NCBI GenBank assembly: GCA_028692205.1
Contig: JAQUXV010000034.1
Coordinates: 1 to 13,749, forward strand
Length of the DNA stretch: 13,749 nucleotides
From: Eubacteriales bacterium
GTDB taxonomy: Bacteria; Bacillota_A; Clostridia; Christensenellales; Aristaeellaceae
Reading direction: 5' to 3'
Shown: positions 4,675 through 12,596 of the stretch, piece by piece
Position numbering within the stretch: the first letter of the stretch is position 1
Layout of the letters: the number at the start of each line of letters is the position of its first letter
The notes under the pieces: generated by a model
What the model was told of the DNA's origin: nothing
The model's input: the letters and a program-made list of their open reading frames with translations, nothing else
Databases searched by the model: none
Made by a program: the position numbers and the translations under genes

Positions 4675-6180
4675 ATGAAGCCCAACGCGATGCTGGCGAT
4701 CGATCTGGGCGCAAGCAACGGTCGTGTAGTATGGGGCAGTTGGACGCCGGACGGCCTGCAAATGCAAGAGATTTATCGGTTTGTGAACCAACCGGTACAG
4801 GAAAACGGACTGCTGTGCTGGGATGTGCCGCAGCTGTTTGCGGAGGTAGTAACGGGCATGCGACTCTGCGTGAAAGCGGGGTTCGCGTTCGATACGGTCG
4901 GCCTGTGCTCGTGGGGGAATACCGTTGGGGTGCTGAACGAGGACGGAGAACTCCTGCGCACGCCGATCCACTACCGGGAAACCGCGCCGGAAAAAGTGCT
5001 GCCTTCGATTTACCGGAAATATACCCGCCGCGAACTGTTCGAGCAGACGCTGTTTATCCCCATGGCGATGCAGCCCGCCGTTGTGCTGAACTACCTGCTG
5101 GCGGAGCAGCCGGAGCTGATGGCGCAGGCCCACACGGTGCTGATGATCTCCGACCTGTTTAATTATCTGCTTTGCGGAAAAGCCGCCTCCGAAAAAACCA
5201 TGGCGGCCACGTCGCAGCTGGTGGATATGCGAAACGGCGCATGGAACCGCGACTATATGCGCGGTCTGGGGATCGATCCCGGCTGGCTGCCGGAACTGAT
5301 TGATAACGGTACGGTGCTGGGGCCGCTGCAGGGGGAACTGTGCAAGGAGATCGGGCTGAAGAAGCCGCCGGTCGTCATCGCCGTGGCGGGGCACGATACC
5401 GCGTCGGCCAGCGGCTGCGTGCCAGTGGGCAGGCTGGAGGAAAGCCTGTACCTGAGCTGCGGCACATGGTCGTGCATGGGCTGCCGCGTGCCCTCCGCGC
5501 TGAGCGGCGATGCGCTGTATGAATCGGGAGCGACCAACGACCTGGGCCTGTCCGGGCAGCATCACCTGCGCTTCAACCATACGGGGCTGTGGATTTTGCA
5601 GGAATGCCGCCGGGCATGGAACGAAAACGGCAAAACCATGCACTATTCACAGATGATGAAACTGGCGTCGCGCGGCGGGCCGTTTCTCGCCGCGATCGAC
5701 ACGGAAGACGAGAGCTTCTTCCTGCGGGGGGATATGCCGCAAAAGGTGCAGGCCTATTGTCGGAAGACGGACCAATGGATACCGGAAACACCGGGGGAAA
5801 TCGTGCGTGTGGTGCTGGAAAGTCTGGCTTTCCGTTACCGGTATTCCGCGGATACCCTGTCCGCGCTGTCGGGGTTAAAGTTTACCGAACTGCGGCTGCT
5901 CAACGGAGGATCGAAAAACCCGCTGCTGTGCCGGTTTACGGCAAACGCGCTGGGAATGAAAGTGCTGGCCGGTCCGTCGGAAGCTTCGGTCATCGGGAAT
6001 TTTATGCAGCAGGGGCTTGCGGCGGGAATGCTGAAAGACGACGCGCAGGCGCAGGACGCTATCGGGAAAAGCGCAGACATTACCGTGTATCAGCCGCAGG
6101 ATGAAGCGCTGTGGGACAAGTATTATCGACAGGCGCTCGCGCTGTTCGATTGGAAACAGATTAAAGCAGTAGGAGAATAA
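4675..6180 (+). CDS. Rhamnulokinase-like FGGY carbohydrate kinase
   Basis: A 501-residue ATP-dependent sugar kinase of the FGGY family, closest by eye to RhaB (L-rhamnulose to L-rhamnulose 1-phosphate). The N-terminal phosphate motif D-L-G-A-S-N-G-R (10-17) mirrors D-L-G-A-S-S-G-R of RhaB. Other shared landmarks are C-W-D-V near residue 50, G-H-D-T-A-S-A with the predicted catalytic base D241, L-S-C-G-T-W-S-C-M-G, G-L-W-I-L-Q, and the adenosine-site L-N-G-G-S-K-N (G411-G412). RhaB enzymes are known to accept other ketoses such as L-fuculose or L-xylulose, so the true substrate could differ. The product would feed the class II aldolases on either side. The downstream aldolase ATG follows after 2 nt and its ribosome binding site lies inside the last kinase codons, indicating tight co-transcription. 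The start at 4675 is set by AGGAGGT. Confidence 0.88.
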   Translation: MKPNAMLAIDLGASNGRVVWGSWTPDGLQMQEIYRFVNQPVQENGLLCWDVPQLFAEVVTGMRLCVKAGFAFDTVGLCSWGNTVGVLNEDGELLRTPIHYRETAPEKVLPSIYRKYTRRELFEQTLFIPMAMQPAVVLNYLLAEQPELMAQAHTVLMISDLFNYLLCGKAASEKTMAATSQLVDMRNGAWNRDYMRGLGIDPGWLPELIDNGTVLGPLQGELCKEIGLKKPPVVIAVAGHDTASASGCVPVGRLEESLYLSCGTWSCMGCRVPSALSGDALYESGATNDLGLSGQHHLRFNHTGLWILQECRRAWNENGKTMHYSQMMKLASRGGPFLAAIDTEDESFFLRGDMPQKVQAYCRKTDQWIPETPGEIVRVVLESLAFRYRYSADTLSALSGLKFTELRLLNGGSKNPLLCRFTANALGMKVLAGPSEASVIGNFMQQGLAAGMLKDDAQAQDAIGKSADITVYQPQDEALWDKYYRQALALFDWKQIKAVGE

Positions 6181-6182
6181 AC

Positions 6183-6914
6183 ATGAACGAGTACATTCGG
6201 AAGTATTGGCATCAAGTGGAGGAAATTGTGGAAGTCTGTCACCGGGACGCGGAACTGGGATACGGCCCCGCGGTAAGCGGCAACGTTTCCTGCCGTGTTG
6301 AAGAGGACGTTGTTTTAATCACCCCTACCAACACCCCCAAGCGCCTCATCGAGGCGGAGGATATCTGCGTGCTTACGCTGCACGGAGACCCCCTGTATAT
6401 CCCCGAGGGAAAAAAACCGACCGGCGAAACGTTCCTGCACCTGCACATTTTGCAAAAGCGGCCGGACATTACCGCCGTAATGCACGCGCATCCACCGCTG
6501 GCAACGGGCCTTTCCACCTGCGAGGCGGGCAAGGCGGCGCTGATGCTTCCGCTCATCCCGGAGGCGATGATGCAGCTTGGGCCTGTGATTACCGTGCCGT
6601 ATGCGGACCCGAACATGCGCGAACTCGGGCTGATGTTCGACCCGGTGATGAACGATTCCAACGGCTTTATCCTGGAAAGCCACGGCGCGCTGGTATGCAG
6701 CCCCAAAAACGTGCTGAACGCGATCGAATCGCTGCAGGTGATGGAATCGCTGGCGGAATCGATCGAAGTGGGGCGGATTATGGGGAAAACCCTGAAAACG
6801 CTGACCCGGGAGGATACGGAGGGCATCGACGAGGTGATCCGCGAGCTGGGCTGGACGCTGCCGGGGGCCCCCGGGCGCCACGCGAACCTGGTGGAGATGT
6901 TCTTTGGCAAGTAA
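6183..6914 (+). CDS. Class II aldolase/adducin family protein, copy 2
   Basis: A 243-residue paralog of the aldolase at 2943, with roughly half the residues identical and no gaps through residue 167 or so. Metal ligands H101 and H103 (H-A-H-P-P) and H167 (S-H-G-A), and catalytic E82 (K-P-T-G-E), sit at the same positions. The N-terminal V-S-G-N (31-34) is closer to the classical T-S-G-N than in copy 1. The T-G pair that binds the substrate phosphate in FucA-type enzymes is T49-N50 here, while copy 1 keeps T49-G50. This suggests the two copies handle different phosphates or aldehydes, or form a mixed assembly. The expected activity is retro-aldol cleavage of a ketose phosphate to a triose phosphate and an aldehyde, in the cytoplasm. 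AGGAG (6171-6175) lies 7 nt before the ATG, inside the kinase gene. The duplication within one operon is notable. Confidence 0.87.
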   Translation: MNEYIRKYWHQVEEIVEVCHRDAELGYGPAVSGNVSCRVEEDVVLITPTNTPKRLIEAEDICVLTLHGDPLYIPEGKKPTGETFLHLHILQKRPDITAVMHAHPPLATGLSTCEAGKAALMLPLIPEAMMQLGPVITVPYADPNMRELGLMFDPVMNDSNGFILESHGALVCSPKNVLNAIESLQVMESLAESIEVGRIMGKTLKTLTREDTEGIDEVIRELGWTLPGAPGRHANLVEMFFGK

Positions 6915-6932
6915 GGCAAATGGAGTGTAAAT

Positions 6933-8450
6933 ATGGAACAGAACGTTTTCATCCGGCTGGAAAACGTCAGCAAGACATTCCCCGGCGTTCGGGCTCTCGA
7001 CGGCATCAACCTGACGGTACGCCGGGGCGAGGTACACGCGCTGGTTGGCGAAAATGGGGCGGGGAAATCCACGCTGATCAAAATTCTGGCCGGCAATTAT
7101 AAGCCGGATGAGGGAGCGGAAATATGCATCAGCGGCGAGCAGTTTTCCTCGCTTACGCCGAAACTGTCGCTGGATAAGGGGATTGTGGTGATCTATCAGG
7201 ATTTTTCACTGTTCCCCAACCTTTCGGTGGTGGAAAACATCGCGATCACCGGCGAGGTGGAGCGCAAGGGCGTCGGGATCCACTGGAAGAATATGCGCGC
7301 CAAGGCGCAGCGGGCGCTGAACCTGTTGGGCGTGGACATTGATATGAACGTTCAACTGGGAACGCTGTCGACCGCAAAGCAGCAGCTGGTCGCCATCGCG
7401 CGGGCGCTTGCCTGCGAGGCGCAGTTGATCATCATGGATGAGCCGACGTCTACGTTGTCGGGCAGCGAAGTACAATTGCTGTTCAAAATTATCCGGGATC
7501 TGAAAGCGCGCGGCATTTCCATCCTGTTTGTAAGCCACAAGCTGGAAGAGTTGTTTGAGATTGCCGATACCTTTACGGTGATTAGGGACGGCCAATACAT
7601 CGCCGCCCATCCCCGGGACGAAATGGACAACGACACCCTCATCAACCTGATGGTGGGGCGCAAGGTGGAGTTTACCCGCAACGGCGCCGAGAAGATCGGC
7701 GAAACCCTGCTGGAGGTTCGCGGGTTAAGCAAGGAAGGCTGTTTCCGGGATATCAGCTTCCGGGTGCGCAGCGGCGAGATCGTGGGCATTACCGGGCTGG
7801 TGGGCGCGGGCCGCACAGAAGTGGTGCAGGCAATCTGCGGTATTGACGTCGCCGACCAGGGCGAAATATTGATCGGCGGGAAGCCGGTCACCATTCGCAG
7901 CATGCAGGACGCGATGCGCCACGGCATTGGTTATGTGCCGGAAAGCCGGTTAACCGAGGGCCTGGTGCTCACCAAAAGCGTTGAAGATAACACCGTCATC
8001 ACCATTCACGATAAGCTTCGCGGCAGGAGCGGACTGGTCAGCTACCGGCGCATCCATTCGATCAGCAAAAAATGGATCGAGCGCCTGAACATCCGCCCGG
8101 GGTATCCGGATATGCTGGTGCAAAAGCTGTCGGGCGGAAACCAACAGCGTGTGGTAATCGCCAAGTGGCTGGCCACGAACCCGAAAATCCTCTTTATCGA
8201 CGAACCGACCAACGGCATCGACGTGGGCGCCAAGTCGGAAATCCACAACCTGATGCGGGAACTGGCCGCCAAAGGCATGGGCATTGTGATGGTATCCAGC
8301 GAGCTTGCGGAAGTCCTGTCCATTTCGGATACGGTGCTGGTGATGCGCCGCGGGCGCATCAACGGCGTGTTTGAGGGCGCCGATACCAACCAGGAAGAGT
8401 TGATGAACGCTGCCATCCTCTCCCAAAAAACAAAGGGGGCGGGAAGATGA
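6933..8450 (+). CDS. Sugar ABC transporter, double-domain ATPase (RbsA/MglA/LsrA type)
   Basis: A 505-residue cytoplasmic ATPase with two fused nucleotide-binding domains, the usual length for carbohydrate importers of the CUT2 class. Domain 1 has Walker A G-E-N-G-A-G-K-S-T (39-47), the Q-loop Y-Q-D-F-S-L-F-P-N, a degenerate signature L-S-T-A-K-Q-Q (145-151) and Walker B M-D-E-P-T-S. Domain 2 has a degenerate Walker A G-L-V-G-A-G-R-T (288-295, Arg in place of Lys), a canonical signature L-S-G-G-N-Q-Q (399-405) and Walker B I-D-E-P-T-N-G-I-D. This split, one good Walker A and one good signature, is the family norm and leaves one fully competent ATP site. It powers the two permeases encoded next. 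The stop codon overlaps the next start (ATGA, 8447-8450), implying translational coupling. GGAG lies 7 nt before the ATG. Confidence 0.95.
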   Translation: MEQNVFIRLENVSKTFPGVRALDGINLTVRRGEVHALVGENGAGKSTLIKILAGNYKPDEGAEICISGEQFSSLTPKLSLDKGIVVIYQDFSLFPNLSVVENIAITGEVERKGVGIHWKNMRAKAQRALNLLGVDIDMNVQLGTLSTAKQQLVAIARALACEAQLIIMDEPTSTLSGSEVQLLFKIIRDLKARGISILFVSHKLEELFEIADTFTVIRDGQYIAAHPRDEMDNDTLINLMVGRKVEFTRNGAEKIGETLLEVRGLSKEGCFRDISFRVRSGEIVGITGLVGAGRTEVVQAICGIDVADQGEILIGGKPVTIRSMQDAMRHGIGYVPESRLTEGLVLTKSVEDNTVITIHDKLRGRSGLVSYRRIHSISKKWIERLNIRPGYPDMLVQKLSGGNQQRVVIAKWLATNPKILFIDEPTNGIDVGAKSEIHNLMRELAAKGMGIVMVSSELAEVLSISDTVLVMRRGRINGVFEGADTNQEELMNAAILSQKTKGAGR

Positions 8451-9448
8451 AGCGGTTCTTAAAAAGCAGGGAAATGGCGCTGGTCATGCTCGTGCTGATC
8501 CTGTCGCTCGTTATTACGCTGAACAACGGTAAGTTCCTGAGCGCAAGCAACCTGATGAACGTGCTGAAGAACAACATCATTCTCATGATGGTTTCCGTGG
8601 GAATGCTGATGGTGATGATAACAGGCGGCATCGACGTTTCCGTGGCCGCCATTATTACCGCTACTACGCTGGTTGTGGGCAATTTTCTGGTCAGGGTCTC
8701 ACCCGACCCGGTTGCGGCCTATTTGCTGGGCATCTGCGTCGGCGTTCTGTTTGGAATACTCAACGGCCTGTTGATCGCGTTTTTGCAGCTTCCGCCGCTG
8801 GTGGCGACGCTGGGCATGTACTCGGTGGCCACCGGGCTGATGATATTCCTTACGAAAGGCGCTTATATCAACAACATTCCACAGTCCTTCATCGATTTCG
8901 GGCTGACGTCGTTTTTGAAGATATTCCCCAAGGGCGACGGCACCTATATCGGCCTCCCGATCCAGTTGATCCCCCTGGCGCTGGTGTTGGGGCTTACCTA
9001 TGTGATCCTCCGGCATACCAAGGTCGGGCGCGGCGTGTTCGCCATCGGCGGCAATATGCTGTCGGCCGCGCGCGTGGGCTTCAACATCAAAGCGGTGCAG
9101 ATGTTCACCTACGCCTATATGGGCTTCGTGTGCGGCGTGGCTGGGGTTACGCAAATCACCATCATGCGGCGCGTGGACCCCAACGCGTTCACGGGGTATG
9201 AAATGGACGTGATCGCGGCGGTAATTCTGGGCGGCGTAAACGTAATGGGCGGCGAAGGCTCGCTGCTGGGCACGGTGCTGGGCGTGATGCTGTTTGCCAT
9301 CATCAAAAACGGCCTGACCCTGATGCATATCTCCTCCTATTGGGAGAAGATCATTCTGGGCTCCGTGATGGTGGTCGCGATCTGCTTCGTGGTGATCCAG
9401 AAGAACCGCGCCAAGAGCCACGTGAGCCGGGTGGACATCAGCGAATGA
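8447..9448 (+). CDS. Sugar ABC transporter permease 1 (BPD_transp_2 family)
   Basis: A 333-residue integral membrane protein of the RbsC/LsrC/RhaP type, with about eight to ten hydrophobic segments, the first at about residues 10-28. Family landmarks are M-I-T-G-G-I-D-V-S-V (about 58-67), the cytoplasmic coupling region A-I-G-G-N-M-L-S-A-A-R-V-G-F-N, and the late glycine-rich L-G-G-V-N-V-M-G-G-E-G-S segment before the last helices. It forms half of the membrane channel, pairing with the different permease encoded next. Importers using two distinct permeases are known for AI-2 (LsrC/LsrD) and rhamnose (RhaP/RhaQ), whereas ribose and galactose systems use one. The start overlaps the ATPase stop. 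Confidence 0.94.
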   Translation: MKRFLKSREMALVMLVLILSLVITLNNGKFLSASNLMNVLKNNIILMMVSVGMLMVMITGGIDVSVAAIITATTLVVGNFLVRVSPDPVAAYLLGICVGVLFGILNGLLIAFLQLPPLVATLGMYSVATGLMIFLTKGAYINNIPQSFIDFGLTSFLKIFPKGDGTYIGLPIQLIPLALVLGLTYVILRHTKVGRGVFAIGGNMLSAARVGFNIKAVQMFTYAYMGFVCGVAGVTQITIMRRVDPNAFTGYEMDVIAAVILGGVNVMGGEGSLLGTVLGVMLFAIIKNGLTLMHISSYWEKIILGSVMVVAICFVVIQKNRAKSHVSRVDISE

Positions 9449-9467
9449 TAACGGAGGACGACGAGAG

Positions 9468-10469
9468 ATGAAGAAGATCAAGCTATCGCAGGAATGGGTT
9501 CTGCTGATTATATTTGCGATCATTTTCGCCGTACTGTCCATCATGTCGCCCGGCAAGTTTTTAACCGGCAACAACCTCCGCTCCATGGGCTTTCAGCTTC
9601 CGGAGTTCGGCCTGTTTGCGCTGGCGATGATGGTGACCATCCTGACCGGCGGCATCAACCTTTCGGTCATCACCTCGGGCACGCTGGGCGGTATTCTCGG
9701 CGCGCTGGTGCTCTCCCGGCTATGGGCCGGCGGCACGGACCCGAACCTTGCCATTGCGCTGGCGGTGGCTACGGTGCTGGGCGTGGCTACGCTGTGCGGC
9801 TTTATTAACGGGAGCGTGGTTTCCTACGTAGGCACCGCCGCCATGATGACGACGCTTGGCACCTCCACGCTGTATGAAGGCATCGGCCTGCTGATCTCCA
9901 AAGGCAATTCGATTTCCAAATTCCCGACCGAGTTTTACTGGTTCGGCAACAAGACCCTGCTGGGCATCCCGGTTCCGATGATATTGTTCCTTGTTGCGGC
10001 GGCGGCGGTCTACCTTCTGCTGGAACGCACGCCTTGGGGCCTGAACGTATACATGGTGGGCAGCAACCCCAAAACTTCGATGTACTCGGGCATCAACGTG
10101 CGCCGCACGACGATGTGGGCGTACGTGCTCTCGGGCTTCCTGAGCGGCATCGCGATGGTGATTATGATGTCCCGTTATAATTCCGCGAGGATCGACTATG
10201 GTTCGTCCTACCTGATGCAGACAGTGGCGGCCGCAGTGCTCGGCGGCACGCTGATCACCGGCGGCTACGGCAAGGTGGGCGGCATCGTGGTGGCTGTAAT
10301 GCTGCTGCAGTGCATCTCCAGCGGCATGAACATTTTTGGTATGGACCCCTGCCTGACCTCGATGATTACCGGTCTGGTGCTGATCGGTGTGCTGACGGTG
10401 AACTTTTTCACCCGCCGCAGGGGCGAGCGCGTAAGGCGCACCCTACCGGCCCATAAAACCTGTACCTGA
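9468..10469 (+). CDS. Sugar ABC transporter permease 2 (BPD_transp_2 family)
   Basis: A 333-residue integral membrane protein, the partner of permease 1 but clearly divergent from it. It has the same layout: an N-terminal hydrophobic helix (about 10-27), I-L-T-G-G-I-N-L-S-V (about 58-67), the coupling region M-V-G-S-N-P-K-T-S-M-Y-S-G-I-N, and L-G-G-T-L-I-T-G-G-Y-G-K before the final helices. A basic tail (R-R-R-G-E-R-V-R-R) follows the last membrane segment on the inside. Heteromeric permease pairs point to the Lsr/Rha branch of CUT2 importers, matching the binding protein type. GGAGG (9453-9457) lies 10 nt before the ATG, and only 19 nt separate it from permease 1. Confidence 0.94.
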   Translation: MKKIKLSQEWVLLIIFAIIFAVLSIMSPGKFLTGNNLRSMGFQLPEFGLFALAMMVTILTGGINLSVITSGTLGGILGALVLSRLWAGGTDPNLAIALAVATVLGVATLCGFINGSVVSYVGTAAMMTTLGTSTLYEGIGLLISKGNSISKFPTEFYWFGNKTLLGIPVPMILFLVAAAAVYLLLERTPWGLNVYMVGSNPKTSMYSGINVRRTTMWAYVLSGFLSGIAMVIMMSRYNSARIDYGSSYLMQTVAAAVLGGTLITGGYGKVGGIVVAVMLLQCISSGMNIFGMDPCLTSMITGLVLIGVLTVNFFTRRRGERVRRTLPAHKTCT

Positions 10470-10501
10470 TGCCTGCTTCCGTGGAGGCGGAGACGCCGGC
10501 A
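10470..10501 (+). other. Small intercistronic hairpin before the binding protein gene
   Basis: GGCG (10486-10489), tetraloop GAGA, CGCC (10494-10497), with outer TGCC (10470-10473) and GGCA (10498-10501) able to close it. No T run follows. It may slow 3' decay of the transporter transcript or set the expression step before the binding protein gene. Tentative. Confidence 0.3.
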
Positions 10502-10536
10502 TATGTAATTTTCCAAAATATGAGGAGGGACTATCC

Positions 10537-11526
10537 ATGAAAAAGATACTCGCACTGGTACTTGCGGCGGCACTTCTTCTGGTCTCTGCAGCGACGCTGG
10601 CCGAGACCGGCGGCGACACCTACACCATCGTCGTAATGCCCAAGCTGGTCGGCATTACCTACTTTGAAGCGGCCCGCGCGGGCGTTGAAAAGGCCGGAGA
10701 AACCCTCGGAGTTAACGCTGTATTCACGGGCCCCACCGTGGCCGACGCCGCGGAGCAGGTTTCCATGATTCAGGACCTGATCAGCCAGGGCGTGAACGCG
10801 ATCGCGATCTCCGCCAACGATGCGGACTCCCTTACCCCTGTGCTGACGCAGGCCAAGGAAGCGGGCATTGTGATTATCGACTGGGATTCGCCCGCCGATC
10901 CTTCGGTGGTGGATCTGTCCGTGAAGGAAATCGATTATCAGCAGTTCGCCGAATATACTTGGGACCAGATGGTGGAGCACATGGGCACCGACGAGGGTGA
11001 ATACGTCATTTTAACGTCCACGCTCACCGCCGGCACCTGCAACGAGTGGATCGCATTCGGCCTGGCCTACGCGGCCGAGAAATACCCCAACCTGACGCTG
11101 GTGTGCGACCCGGTTTGCACCAACGAAAGCGTTGACGAAGCGTATTCTAAAACCCTCGATCTGCTGACCACCTACCCGGACCTCAAGGGCATTATCGGCT
11201 TCAGCTCTCCCGCCCCCATCGGCGCGGGCCAGGCGGTTTCCGAAATGGGAATGCAGGCTGCCACCGCCGTGGTGGGCACCTGTATGCCTAACGACGCCCG
11301 CACGCTGCTGAAGGAAGGCGCCATCGACGCCGGTATCCTGTGGGATCCCGCGAACCTGGGCTATCTGACGGTCGGCATGGCCAAGTACATTCTGGACGGG
11401 AACCCGGTGGTTGACGGCGATGTGAGCATCGAGGGCTACAACACCGTGACCATCAACAACAAAACCGTGATCATGGGCGAACCGCTGGTATTCACCGCCG
11501 AGACGGTGGATAACTACGACTTCTGA
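10537..11526 (+). CDS. Sugar ABC transporter substrate-binding protein (LsrB/RhaS type)
   Basis: A 329-residue secreted type I periplasmic-binding-fold protein that captures the substrate for the importer. Residues 1-22 form a signal peptide (K-K, hydrophobic core, A-T-L-A before E23) with no lipobox cysteine. The mature start P-K-L-V-G (35-39), G-P-T-V-A-D-A-A, I-D-W-D-S (D117) and the final Y-D-F match the LsrB group. Of the six AI-2 contacts recalled for LsrB, the Lys and the Asp are kept (K36, D117). The Asp-Gln pair is T167-C168, and the Pro and Ala are F222 and S224. AI-2 is therefore an unlikely ligand; a sugar such as rhamnose or a ketose is more plausible. AGGAGG lies 8 nt before the ATG. 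The 185-nt gap after it holds two hairpins. Confidence 0.93.
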   Translation: MKKILALVLAAALLLVSAATLAETGGDTYTIVVMPKLVGITYFEAARAGVEKAGETLGVNAVFTGPTVADAAEQVSMIQDLISQGVNAIAISANDADSLTPVLTQAKEAGIVIIDWDSPADPSVVDLSVKEIDYQQFAEYTWDQMVEHMGTDEGEYVILTSTLTAGTCNEWIAFGLAYAAEKYPNLTLVCDPVCTNESVDEAYSKTLDLLTTYPDLKGIIGFSSPAPIGAGQAVSEMGMQAATAVVGTCMPNDARTLLKEGAIDAGILWDPANLGYLTVGMAKYILDGNPVVDGDVSIEGYNTVTINNKTVIMGEPLVFTAETVDNYDF

Positions 11527-11539
11527 TTTCACAAAAATA

Positions 11540-11580
11540 GGCAGGAACCGTCTCCGCTGCTCGCTGTGGCGGTTCCTGCC
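11540..11580 (+). other. Strong hairpin after the binding protein gene
   Basis: A perfect 11-bp stem is formed by GGCAGGAACCG (11540-11550) and CGGTTCCTGCC (11570-11580). Its 19-nt loop can form a further CCGC/GTGG pairing. On the plus strand GGGCACTG follows, with no T run, so it is not a classical terminator for the operon. Read on the minus strand the tail is TATTTTTG. It most likely stabilises the upstream mRNA or partly attenuates it. Confidence 0.6.
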
Positions 11581-11587
11581 GGGCACT

Positions 11588-11638
11588 GAAGCGCTCTTCC
11601 AGAGCCTTATGGGTCATCCTCCCTGGAAGGTGTGCTTC
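11588..11638 (+). other. Second hairpin in the same gap
   Basis: GAAGC (11588-11592) pairs with GCTTC (11634-11638) and CTTCCAG (11596-11602) with CTGGAAG (11623-11629), across a small internal loop and a 20-nt apical loop. No T run follows. No convincing promoter is seen between this hairpin and the epimerase gene, so the downstream genes are probably reached by transcription through both hairpins. Confidence 0.45.
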
Positions 11639-11698
11639 GGTCGGAAAAGGGATGGTAGCTGTGCGGCTGGCATTCCTTTTCTTATATCAGTTTATCAC

Positions 11699-11705
11699 AG
11701 AGGTG
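11699..11705 (+). promoter_or_regulatory. Ribosome binding site deciding the epimerase start
   Basis: AGAGGTG ends 6 nt before the ATG at 11712. The frame is open back to an ATG at 11652, but that extension has no ribosome binding site and the family begins with M-K-Y-G. Confidence 0.8.
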
Positions 11706-11711
11706 AAAATA

Positions 11712-12584
11712 ATGAAATACGGCATTACCTACAGCTTTTGGGGCAAAGACTGGGAAGGCGAGGATTATCCGCAGAAGATTGAACGCGCCCGCAAGTGCGG
11801 TTTGGATGTGCTGGAAATTTTCTGCGGCCGGATTTTAACGATGGGCGACCGGGAAATCGCGGACATCAAAGCCGCCTGCAAGGCGAACAAAATCGAGCTA
11901 TACACGCTGGGCGGCTTTGGACCCGAGCAGGATGTTTCCGCGCTGGATGAGGCCGACCGCGCGAAGGCGGTGGAAAAAGCGAAGGAACTGCTCGCCGCGA
12001 TTGCGAAACTCGGCACGCGCAACTTCTCCGGCATCAACTACGGCCAATGGTGCGGCCTTTCCGACCCGCAGAATAAAGCCCGCCGGTTCGATGCGGCGGC
12101 CAGGTCTCTTGGCGAGGTGGGCCGCGCGGCGGCGGACTACGGCATCAGCTGGAACATGGAAGTTGTCAACCGCTTTGAAAGCTATCTGGTCAACACCGCC
12201 GCCGAAGCGCGCGCGCTGGCCGAAGCTTCCGGAAGCCCAAACATCAATATCTTGCTGGATATCTTCCACGGAATGCTGGAGGAGGACGATCTGGCGGAGG
12301 CCGTGCGCACCGCGGGCGACCGGCTGGCCCACTATCACGTGGGGTCCAACAACCGCAAGCTGCCGCGCCCCGGCTTTCAGCCTTGGGCGGAGATCGCCCG
12401 GGCCATGAAGGATATCGGCTACAATAAGTGCATCAGCATCGAGCCGCTGGTGCATACCGGCGGCACCGTGGCCCTGAGCGGCGGCAACGTGTGGCGCGAA
12501 ATGCTTCCCGCCGGCTGGGACGACGCCATGCTGGACCGGATGCTCGGGGAAAGCCTCGCTTTTCTGAAGCGCACCTTCGACTGA
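11712..12584 (+). CDS. Ketose 3-epimerase (D-tagatose/D-psicose 3-epimerase family)
   Basis: A 290-residue TIM-barrel enzyme of the AP-endonuclease-2-like sugar isomerase group, which inverts C3 of free ketoses (for example D-fructose/D-psicose or L-ribulose/L-xylulose) using a divalent metal. The opening M-K-Y-G-I-T-Y-S-F-W matches the start of Agrobacterium D-psicose 3-epimerase. The four metal and catalytic residues are all present: E150 (M-E-V-V-N-R-F-E), D183 (L-L-D-I-F-H), H209 (A-H-Y-H-V-G) and E244 (S-I-E-P-L-V). R215 sits in the usual S-N-N-R segment. Family length is normal. It lies between the transporter and an L-xylulokinase-like kinase. Epimerisation of an imported ketose just before phosphorylation is a natural order, and L-ribulose to L-xylulose would suit the next kinase, but the substrate is not shown by sequence alone. 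Confidence 0.9.
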   Translation: MKYGITYSFWGKDWEGEDYPQKIERARKCGLDVLEIFCGRILTMGDREIADIKAACKANKIELYTLGGFGPEQDVSALDEADRAKAVEKAKELLAAIAKLGTRNFSGINYGQWCGLSDPQNKARRFDAAARSLGEVGRAAADYGISWNMEVVNRFESYLVNTAAEARALAEASGSPNINILLDIFHGMLEEDDLAEAVRTAGDRLAHYHVGSNNRKLPRPGFQPWAEIARAMKDIGYNKCISIEPLVHTGGTVALSGGNVWREMLPAGWDDAMLDRMLGESLAFLKRTFD

Positions 12585-12596
12585 TCGGAGCAGAAC

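Noticed and set aside
4474..5643. Long minus-strand open frame (389 codons) opposite the first kinase
   Set aside because: It lies opposite the well-supported kinase and reductase end. Its translation is rich in His, Arg, Gln and Pro with no family motif, the usual shadow of a GC-rich gene.
6933..11526. Importer read as an AI-2 quorum-signal (Lsr) system
   Set aside because: The gene set lacks LsrK, LsrR, LsrF and LsrG counterparts, and the binding protein has lost most recalled AI-2 contacts.
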